From NCBI GenBank assembly GCA_937995995.1, contig CALKIP010000275.1:1-7853 (forward strand): a stretch of DNA of 7,853 bases. Reading direction: 5' to 3'. The position numbers were made by a program, and so were the translations under genes. Shown piece after piece: positions 1 to 4,789 of this stretch. Numbering within the stretch: position 1 is the first letter of the stretch; each line of letters begins with the position of its first letter. Source of the stretch: an uncultured bacterium (GTDB taxonomy: Bacteria; Gemmatimonadota; Gemmatimonadetes; Longimicrobiales; RSA9). The notes beneath the pieces are model-generated. The model ran no database searches, was not told where the DNA came from, and worked only from the letters and a program-made list of their open reading frames with translations.

Positions 1-1
1 T

Positions 2-604
2 CCCGCCTTCCCGCGCCAGCGGTGCATGCCGGCCCACAAGCCGCTCCTGATCGAGGCGATCCGCGCCGTCGAGGCTCGCGCGCGGGAGTTGGGCCGTGAG
101 CCGCCCTTCTACAACATCGAGACGAAGAGCCGCCCGGAGTGGGACGGCCGCTACCAGGCGCGGCCCGCCGAGTTCATGCGCCTGCTCCACGACGACCTCG
201 CCGTACTCGGCGTGCTGGAGCGCACCACGATCCAGTCGTTCGACGTGCGGACTCTTCAGGTCCTGCGCGAGGTCGATCCTGCGGTGCGCACATCGCTCCT
301 CGTGACTCCCGGGCGGCGCGCCGAGGTCGCGCACCGCCTCGGCCGACCGGTGCGGCCTGCCACCGCGGCCCGGCTCGACGCCGAACTCGCCGGCCTCGGC
401 TTCACCCCCGACATCTACAGCCCCGACTACCGCCTGGTCGACGAGGCGCTCGTCCTCGCCGCCCATGAACGCGGCATGCTCGTCATCCCCTGGACCGTGA
501 ACTCCCGCGAGGCGATGGAGCACTTGATCACGCTCGGCGCCGACGGCCTCATCACCGACTATCCGGACGTGGGATTGGAGGTGGTGGGGCGGACGGCTCC
601 CTGA
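2..604 (+). CDS. Glycerophosphodiester phosphodiesterase, 3' part (5' end outside window)
   Basis: The enzyme family hydrolyses glycerophosphodiesters to glycerol-3-phosphate and an alcohol on a TIM-barrel fold. The reading frame is open from base 2, and the residues before the first Met (base 26), with PAFPRQR leading into MPAHKPLL, look like mid-domain family sequence, so the gene starts upstream and the HR-containing N-terminal motif is off the window. Visible family signatures are NIETK, whose Glu (codon 119-121) is a metal-ligand candidate, then IQSFD, and the C-terminal GADGLITDYPD typical of the last barrel strand. The PWTVNS segment just before it is also usual (family: W-T-V-N). The stop is TGA at 602-604. 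The localisation cannot be judged because the N-terminus is missing. No terminator hairpin is obvious after the stop; a repeat-rich gap follows. The family assignment is firm, the substrate is unknown. Confidence 0.93.
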   Translation, partial: PAFPRQRCMPAHKPLLIEAIRAVEARARELGREPPFYNIETKSRPEWDGRYQARPAEFMRLLHDDLAVLGVLERTTIQSFDVRTLQVLREVDPAVRTSLLVTPGRRAEVAHRLGRPVRPATAARLDAELAGLGFTPDIYSPDYRLVDEALVLAAHERGMLVIPWTVNSREAMEHLITLGADGLITDYPDVGLEVVGRTAP

Positions 605-606
605 TC

Positions 607-720
607 ACACGGAGGCACGGAGGGCACGGAGAGGGTGGGGCTGTGTTCATCGTGGGTTGGGTTGGGGTCGAGGCGGGGCTCGCTCTATGTCTCGCGGAGT
701 GCGCGGAGGTGCGCGGAGGA
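607..720 (+). repeat. Two clusters of GGAGG-bearing short direct repeats
   Basis: Just after the phosphodiesterase stop, CACGGAGG occurs at 608-615 and 616-623, with a third near copy (CACGGAGA) at 625-632. About 60 bases later three 10-base units follow in tandem: CTCGCGGAGT (691-700), GCGCGGAGGT (701-710) and GCGCGGAGGA (711-720). Both clusters keep a GGAG core in the same orientation, so they cannot pair with each other. Open frames cross the region on both strands, but none shows protein-like composition. From memory, similar CACGGAGG strings recur in intergenic regions of soil bacteria; that is an impression, not a search result. The function is unknown. Confidence 0.6.
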
Positions 721-808
721 TTGGAGTAGCCATACCGCAGAGCCTGTCCCGCTCCCGCCACGGACCGTCCGGCGCGCAACGGGGGTACCCAGATCCCGTG
801 CCCTGCGG

Positions 809-814
809 TACAAT
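809..814 (+). promoter_or_regulatory. Candidate -10 box for nfuA
   Basis: TACAAT lies 32 bases before the nfuA start codon and matches the sigma-70 -10 consensus at five of six bases in an otherwise very GC-rich stretch. No convincing -35 box sits 16-18 bases upstream (the sequence there reads about TACCCA), so the call rests on the -10 alone. A start about seven bases downstream would leave a leader of roughly 25 bases containing the Shine-Dalgarno site. Confidence 0.4.
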
Positions 815-845
815 AGGAGACACACGAGGGCAACCGGAGGTGTTC

Positions 846-1421
846 ATGCTGAGCTTTACGGAGCCGGCGCGGCAGATGGTCCGCTCGATCTCGGAGTATC
901 TCGAGCGGCCGGCGCTGCGTATCCATATGGGTGAGGGCGCCAGTCCGCTGGCGCCGGAGTGGGAGTTCCTGCTGGTCGAGGAGGCCGCTGCCGAGGATGG
1001 CGAGACGGTCGTCGATGCAGGTGGAGTCACGGTCATCCTCGATGCACGGAGCGCCGCGCAGTTGCGCGGGCGGATGATCGACTACGGCGAGGCCGGCTTC
1101 GCGGTCCGGTTCCCGAGCTTCGAGAACGGGGCGAACGGCGGGCCGGAGGGTGAGCTCGCCGAGCGGGTCCGGACGGTGATCGAGGAGCGGATCAACCCGG
1201 GCGTCGCCTCGCACGGCGGGCGGATCGACCTGGTCGATGTGAAAGGCGACGTCGCCTACATCGAGATGAGCGGTGGCTGCCAGGGGTGCGCGATGTCACG
1301 GCTCACGCTGCGCCAGGGCGTGGAGCGGATGATCCGCGAGGCGGTGCCGCAGATTCAGGCGGTGCACGACGTCACGGATCATACGCAGGGGACGAATCCG
1401 TACTACGCGGGGAAGGTGTAG
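846..1421 (+). CDS. nfuA: NfuA-type iron-sulfur cluster carrier protein
   Basis: The 191-residue protein is predicted to carry Fe-S clusters to apo-proteins in the cytoplasm. The C-terminal half (about residues 100-175) is a NifU-type domain with VIEERINPGVASHGG followed by GGCQGCAMS. The CxxC cysteines are Cys145 and Cys148, the cluster ligands in this family. The N-terminal 95 residues resemble the degenerate A-type (HesB/IscA-like) domain of NfuA and contain no cysteine, as expected of that degenerate domain. The length matches E. coli NfuA (about 190 residues). The ATG at 846 was chosen over open frame upstream because GGAGGT (836-841) sits four bases before it and homology begins there. 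The gene appears to be transcribed alone, with no isc or suf gene nearby. Its 3' end runs into an unusual hairpin array and a strong terminator. The family call is firm; NfuA versus another Nfu subtype is a little less so. Confidence 0.93.
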   Translation: MLSFTEPARQMVRSISEYLERPALRIHMGEGASPLAPEWEFLLVEEAAAEDGETVVDAGGVTVILDARSAAQLRGRMIDYGEAGFAVRFPSFENGANGGPEGELAERVRTVIEERINPGVASHGGRIDLVDVKGDVAYIEMSGGCQGCAMSRLTLRQGVERMIREAVPQIQAVHDVTDHTQGTNPYYAGKV

Positions 1422-1435
1422 GGCCGGCCTCTACG

Positions 1436-1518
1436 GCCGCCTACGGCGGCAGGAGGGCGCCCTGCGGGCGCGGGAGGGCTGCCTGGCGGCAGCGGGAGAG
1501 CTGCTTTGCAGCGGGTTG
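1436..1518 (+). repeat. Tandem array of four short hairpins with GGGAGG-like linkers
   Basis: Four short inverted repeats follow one another at 21, 21 and 22 bases. Unit 1 is GCCGCC/GGCGGC (1436-1441 and 1445-1450). Unit 2 is GCGCCC/GGGCGC (1457-1462 and 1466-1471). Unit 3 is GCTGCC/GGCAGC (1478-1483 and 1488-1493). Unit 4 is GCTGC/GCAGC (1500-1504 and 1508-1512). Loops are 3-4 bases. The linkers are AGGAGG, GGGAGG, GGGAGA and finally GGGTTG. The arms differ from unit to unit yet pair perfectly within each unit, while the linkers are kept nearly constant. The array starts 15 bases after the nfuA stop and is probably in its 3' untranslated region. A T tract does not follow, so it is not itself a standard terminator. 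Confidence 0.75.
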
Positions 1519-1540
1519 TTCGTTCTCGTGTTCCGCCCGG

Positions 1541-1560
1541 CTTGAAGCGACCCTTTCAAG
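1541..1560 (+). other. Small inverted repeat between hairpin array and terminator
   Basis: CTTGAA (1541-1546) and TTCAAG (1555-1560) are perfect complements around an 8-base loop. The repeat lies 10 bases before the nfuA terminator stem. It could be a minor stem in the nfuA 3' untranslated region or a protein-binding palindrome; nothing further can be said. Confidence 0.4.
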
Positions 1561-1570
1561 AGGCGTGATG

Positions 1571-1613
1571 CGAAACGAGCCCGGCGGGAGGAATCCCGGC
1601 CGGGCTCGTTTCG
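1571..1613 (+). terminator. Rho-independent terminator after nfuA
   Basis: A 15-bp perfect stem, CGAAACGAGCCCGGC (1571-1585) with its complement at 1599-1613, encloses a 13-base loop in which GGG and CCC can pair further. It is followed on the plus strand by TGTGTTTGT, a moderately T-rich tail. It lies between the convergent nfuA (+) and FKBP (-) genes. The minus-strand side lacks a T tract, so it should act mainly on nfuA, though the long stem may also block transcription from the other side. Confidence 0.8.
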
Positions 1614-1626
1614 TGTGTTTGTAAGG

Positions 1627-1656
1627 GGCGCGTAGCGGGGATTGCAGCCACGCGCC
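1627..1656 (-). other. Inverted repeat downstream of the FKBP gene
   Basis: GGCGCGT (1627-1633) and ACGCGCC (1650-1656) form a 7-bp stem with a 16-base loop, about 60 bases past the minus-strand FKBP stop. No T tract follows on the minus strand, so it is at best a weak terminator or an mRNA 3'-end stabiliser. The remaining bases between 1614 and 1717 show no gene. Confidence 0.3.
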
Positions 1657-1717
1657 GGGCGGCCGGCGGACGCGAAACCAAACCCACGCGCCCGCGCTCG
1701 CGCTCGCCCAAGCCGTC

Positions 1718-2296
1718 CTAGAAGATCGCCGACTCGTCGACCTCGGTCACGCCGAAGAGCTCGATCTCGAAGACGAGGTTGGCGTACGAGGGGATGACGA
1801 TGTTGCCCTGCTTGTCGGTAAATTGCGTTGCGCCGTAGGCGAGCTGCCACGGCACGGCGAGCTTGCGGGTGCCGCCCACCTGCATCCCGGGCACCCCGTC
1901 GACCCAGCCATCGATGACGCCGGGGCCGAAGGGCCCTGCACTGACGAGCCAGATGGCGTGCGGGTCGGCCTCTTCCTCGTCCGGCTCGCCGTCCCCATCC
2001 TCGTCTTGCAAGCGGGAGTTCTCGATCAATGTCCCGTCGGGAAGCCACAGCTTCCAGTGCACGAGGATGCTGTCACCCGCCGTGGCCACGTCGCCGGTGC
2101 CGATCACGACATCCTCGTAGTAGGTTCCGTACGTCGCGCGCTCCATGCGGCTCAGATCGATGCCGAGTTCGGACGCGAACTTCGTGTCCTCGATGGCCAC
2201 GGGGTCGGGCCCCGTGTTCACATCGCCACAGGCGGCGAGGAGGGCCACGGCGAGACCGAGGAAGGTCGTGCGGAACGTCAATGCGCGTCTACTCAC
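1718..2296 (-). CDS. FKBP-type peptidyl-prolyl isomerase lipoprotein with calcium-loop-like insert
   Basis: The family catalyses cis-trans isomerisation of Xaa-Pro bonds; this member is predicted to be anchored outside the inner membrane. A basic N-terminus, a hydrophobic stretch and the lipobox LLAAC put the lipidated Cys at residue 23. The FKBP fold spans about 60-183: LVHWKLWLPDGT, GVIDGWVDGVPGMQVGGTRKL, LAYG, and IPSYANLVFEIELFGV. Active-site positions equivalent to Val55, Ile56, Trp59, Tyr82 and Phe99 of FKBP12 are kept (Val127, Ile128, Trp131, Tyr154, Phe176). The usual FDSS is replaced by IENS (91-94), so the Phe36 and Asp37 equivalents are Ile and Glu. Residues 98-109 form an acidic DxDxDGxxDxxE loop inserted where FKBP12 has its 40s loop. 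The start is GTG, with AGGAG five bases upstream lying within the preceding gene, and the 4-base GTGA overlap with that gene implies translational coupling. Confidence 0.9.
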   Translation of the reverse strand: MSRRALTFRTTFLGLAVALLAACGDVNTGPDPVAIEDTKFASELGIDLSRMERATYGTYYEDVVIGTGDVATAGDSILVHWKLWLPDGTLIENSRLQDEDGDGEPDEEEADPHAIWLVSAGPFGPGVIDGWVDGVPGMQVGGTRKLAVPWQLAYGATQFTDKQGNIVIPSYANLVFEIELFGVTEVDESAIF

Positions 2297-3366
2297 AGTT
2301 GCTCCTGTTCCTTGTAGATCTGGACGACCAGGTTGCCGTCCCGGTCGATGTAGCCGCGGTACATCCCTTCGCTATTGAATGGCGTGGCGATGTTGCCGTG
2401 GCGGTCGAGTGCGATGACGCCGCCATCGGCGCCCTGCTCGACGAGCTTCTCCATGACGACGTAGTTCGCCGCCTCCTCCAGCGACTCGCCGCCGTACTCG
2501 ACGCGGGCGCAGATCTCGTGGGCGACGACGTTGCGGATGAAGAACTCGCCGTGGCCGGTCGCAGAGACGGCACAGCTCGCGTTGTTCGCGTAGGTGCCGG
2601 CGCCGATGATGGGTGAGTCGCCGATACGGCCCCAGCGCTTGTTCGTCATCCCGCCCGTCGAGGTGGCGGCGGCGAGATTGCCGTGGCGATCGAGCGCCAC
2701 GGCGCCGACGGTGCCGAACTTGTGGTCGTGCATGAGGAAGGCGACCGAGCGACCGTCGTGCCGGTACGCGTCGGCGATCGATTCCCGCGCCTGTGCGCGC
2801 TGTAGCGCCTCCCACCGGTGCTCGGTGTAGAAGTACTCCGGATCGACCATCTCGATGCCCTGCTCCTCGGCGAAGCGCTCGGCGCCCGCGCCCGCCAGCA
2901 TCACGTGTGGCGAGTGCTCCATCACGGCACGCGCGAGATCGATCGGGTTCTTCACCCGCTTCACGCCGGCGACCGCGCCGGCCCGGAGCGTGGCGCCGTC
3001 CATGATCGAGGCGTCGAGCTCATTCGTGCCCTCGCTGGTGAAGACCGCGCCCTTGCCGGCGTTGAAGAGCGGCGAGTCTTCCATGATGTTGACCGCCGCG
3101 ACGACGGCATCGAGGCTCGTGCCGCCCTGCTCGAGGATCGCGTGGCCGGCACGCAGCGCCTCTTCGAGCTTGGCCCGGTATTCCCGCTCCTGATCCGGCG
3201 TCATGTCGCCGCGGCGGATGGTGCCCGCGCCGCCGTGGATCACGATCGCGATGCCGCCATCCTCCGTGGCGGCTTCCGGTTGCGCCGCGGCGCCACACGC
3301 CGCGAGCCCCGCGGCCAGCATGGCGGTGCCCAGACCGCGACGGACGAGCTTCGGTCGCCTCTGCAT
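2293..3366 (-). CDS. iaaA: Isoaspartyl peptidase / type III L-asparaginase, lipoprotein (Ntn hydrolase)
   Basis: The family hydrolyses isoaspartyl dipeptides and L-asparagine, releasing aspartate (and ammonia from asparagine). The precursor cleaves itself into two subunits at a Gly-Thr bond. Here Thr219, in KFGTVGAVALD, is the predicted new N-terminal nucleophile. GNLAAATSTGGMTNK follows, then GRIGDSP with Arg247 and Asp250 as the substrate-binding pair known in the E. coli enzyme. The alpha-subunit part has IHGGAGTI near residue 43 and the GTSLDAVVAAV and FNAGKGAVFT signatures. The 357-residue length is the E. coli length (about 320) plus an export signal: RR-rich start, hydrophobic segment and lipobox LAAC with Cys24. 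The ATG at 3364-3366 is supported by AAAGGAG five bases upstream. The frame stays open far upstream, but that extension runs antisense through the aquaporin gene and is not protein-like. It is the first gene of a two-gene operon with FKBP. Confidence 0.94.
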   Translation of the reverse strand: MQRRPKLVRRGLGTAMLAAGLAACGAAAQPEAATEDGGIAIVIHGGAGTIRRGDMTPDQEREYRAKLEEALRAGHAILEQGGTSLDAVVAAVNIMEDSPLFNAGKGAVFTSEGTNELDASIMDGATLRAGAVAGVKRVKNPIDLARAVMEHSPHVMLAGAGAERFAEEQGIEMVDPEYFYTEHRWEALQRAQARESIADAYRHDGRSVAFLMHDHKFGTVGAVALDRHGNLAAATSTGGMTNKRWGRIGDSPIIGAGTYANNASCAVSATGHGEFFIRNVVAHEICARVEYGGESLEEAANYVVMEKLVEQGADGGVIALDRHGNIATPFNSEGMYRGYIDRDGNLVVQIYKEQEQL

Positions 3367-3413
3367 TCCTGCTCCTTTGTCGCTCGATGTTGTCCCGGGA
3401 AGTCGACATACAA

Positions 3414-3440
3414 GGTATACACATTCCGTAGCGCCGACAA
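3414..3440 (-). promoter_or_regulatory. Candidate promoter of the iaaA-FKBP operon
   Basis: Read on the minus strand, TTGTCG (3435-3440) and TATACC (3414-3419) are separated by 15 bases, and the -10-like box lies about 48 bases before the iaaA start. Each hexamer matches the sigma-70 consensus at four of six bases and the spacing is short, so support is modest. The segment is the most AT-rich part of the 264-base divergent gap and includes the palindrome GTATAC (3415-3420) and the pair ATAC/GTAT (3408-3411, 3415-3418), which might bind a regulator. No clear promoter for the aquaporin gene was found on the plus strand; nothing else in 3441-3630 stands out. Confidence 0.35.
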
Positions 3441-3630
3441 AAGGCCGGTCGCGCAGCGGAGTGATGATAGGGACACTCCCCCCTCGTTGTTCCGATCCCG
3501 GGCCACAGGTGACGCCGTGCCCGACGGTGTGCCGGCCATGGCCCGGCTCCGGCTCACGGCGTGCGGCGGGCTCGCCGTGCGCGGCACGCCGCGGCGATCG
3601 AGCACGACACCGACGAACGGAGCCGGCATC

Positions 3631-4416
3631 ATGCAAGGCACACTGTGGCAGCGGGCACTCGCGGAGTTCATCGGGACGTTCGCCCTGATCTTCATCGGCG
3701 TACTCGCCGTTGTCGCGACGGGTTTCGCCAATGCGCCGGACACGACGGCGCTCGTCAACGTCGCCTTCGCCCACGGCCTCGTCATCGCCGTCATGGTGGC
3801 CGCGCTCGCCGCGGTTTCCGGTGGGCACTTCAACCCGGCGATCACCTTCGGTTTCGTCGTGACCGGGCGCATGGATCCGGGGACGGGCGCCGTCTACTGG
3901 GTCTCGCAGCTCGTCGGCGGCGCCGTGGCCGCACTGCTCCTGGCCGCCATGATCGGGAGCGGCGCGGTCGCGGACGGCACGCCGGTGCTCGCGGACACGG
4001 TCTCGCCCGGGCTGGGGATCTTCCTCGAGGCCGTGACGACGTTCTTCCTCGTCTTCGTCGTCTTCGGCACCGCCGTCGACGAGCGCGCGCCGACCTCGCT
4101 CTTCCCCTTCGCGATCGGTCTCACGATCGCACTCGACATCATGGCGATCGGGCCGCTCACCGGAGGCTCCGTCAACCCGGCCCGCGCCTTCGGCCCCGCC
4201 CTCGCATCCGGCGCCTGGGCCGACCAGATCGTCTACTGGATCGGCCCGCTGATCGGTGGCGCCGTAGCCGCGTGGGTCATGCACTTCGCGCTGATGGAGC
4301 GTGGGCAGGCGTCGCCCGTCGCCGAGCGAGGCGGTCCGACGCCGGAAGAGCAGCGCGAGACGTCGATCGAGACCGCTCGCCGTCGGCGCCCGCCGCCGCG
4401 CGAGGCGGCGGACTAG
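3631..4416 (+). CDS. Aquaporin (MIP family) with TIP2-like His-Ile-Gly-Arg filter
   Basis: This 261-residue inner-membrane channel is predicted to pass water and perhaps ammonia. Two half-repeats are visible: the first NPA in SGGHFNPAITFG (Asn68-Ala70) and the second in GGSVNPARAFGPAL (Asn182-Ala184). The N-terminal AEFIGTFALIF and the VYWIGPLIGGAVAA segment before the last helix are family signatures. Aligned by eye with E. coli AqpZ, the aromatic/arginine filter positions Phe43, His174, Thr183 and Arg189 correspond to His48, Ile170, Gly179 and Arg185. This HIGR set is that of plant TIP2 aquaporins, not of AqpZ or GlpF. A charged tail (about 222-261) with RRRRPPPR should lie in the cytoplasm. 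The ATG is preceded by ACGGAG (3617-3622), eight bases away. The gene diverges from iaaA and stands alone. The family is certain; the transported solute is an inference. Confidence 0.95.
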   Translation: MQGTLWQRALAEFIGTFALIFIGVLAVVATGFANAPDTTALVNVAFAHGLVIAVMVAALAAVSGGHFNPAITFGFVVTGRMDPGTGAVYWVSQLVGGAVAALLLAAMIGSGAVADGTPVLADTVSPGLGIFLEAVTTFFLVFVVFGTAVDERAPTSLFPFAIGLTIALDIMAIGPLTGGSVNPARAFGPALASGAWADQIVYWIGPLIGGAVAAWVMHFALMERGQASPVAERGGPTPEEQRETSIETARRRRPPPREAAD

Positions 4417-4495
4417 GCGGGCAGGGAAACCCGCAGTCGGATTCGCGCCCCTGGGAGGCTGCGTCCGCCGGTGCGCCCGGCTCGGTGCGCCGGGC
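4417..4495 (+). other. Two inverted repeats downstream of the aquaporin gene
   Basis: Immediately after the stop, GCGGG (4417-4421) can pair with CCCGC (4430-4434). Further on, GCCCGGC (4475-4481) pairs perfectly with GCCGGGC (4489-4495) around a 7-base loop. Neither is followed by a T tract, so they are not standard intrinsic terminators, but one may mark the transcript end. No coding frame in 4417-4690 looks like a protein. Confidence 0.35.
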
Positions 4496-4540
4496 TGCCG
4501 GGGCGATCCGGCATCTCGGGCCTCGGCGGCGGCCGAAGTG

Positions 4541-4604
4541 CACGGAGCTGTCGACCGAACAAAAACAACGCGTGAGCAATGCGGTTTCTGACACCGGCTC
4601 CGTG
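4541..4604. other. Long imperfect stem-loop of unknown role
   Basis: CACGGAGC (4541-4548) is perfectly complementary to GCTCCGTG (4597-4604). Inside it TGTC (4549-4552) can pair with GACA (4590-4593), leaving a three-base bulge, and ACCG (4554-4557) can pair with CGGT (4582-4585). The enclosed loop is unusually A-rich (ACAAAAACAAC) for this genome. The element lies about 125 bases past the aquaporin stop and is upstream of no gene on the plus strand. It is not a tRNA and no T tract follows. Confidence 0.4.
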
Positions 4605-4690
4605 GGATGAGCGCATCTCACGATCCGCGGGCGCGGGCACTACGAAAACCCCTGAGCCCTCGCGTCCTCGTTTGCCCACGACCGAAAAGT

Positions 4691-4720
4691 GAACGGGGCC
4701 CGATCTCTCGGGCCCCGTTC
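4691..4720 (-). terminator. Rho-independent terminator of the M14 peptidase gene
   Basis: A perfect 13-bp stem, GAACGGGGCCCGA (4691-4703) with its complement at 4708-4720, closes a 4-base loop. On the minus strand the stem is followed by ACTTTTCGG, giving a short T run, whereas the plus-strand side has none. It lies 70 bases past the peptidase stop, so it is assigned to that gene. It could also stop read-through from the convergent aquaporin gene. Confidence 0.8.
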
Positions 4721-4789
4721 CGCATTCATCACGGCGGTTCGTGCTCATTGCGGGTCGCGGCGCGAAGTGCGCCCCCGCAATGCGCCGCC

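Noticed and set aside
1436..1518. CRISPR array
   Set aside because: The period is only 21-22 bases, the palindromic part changes between units and there are no spacers or cas genes.
3367..4284. In-frame upstream extension of the isoaspartyl peptidase frame (minus strand) to give a 663-residue protein
   Set aside because: It runs antisense through the aquaporin gene and has low-complexity Arg/Asp/Gly-rich composition. The ATG at 3366 has a good Shine-Dalgarno site and a complete lipoprotein signal.
4541..4604. tRNA-like fold
   Set aside because: The outer stem is 8 bp but there is no D-, anticodon- or T-arm signature and no GTTC box in the right place.
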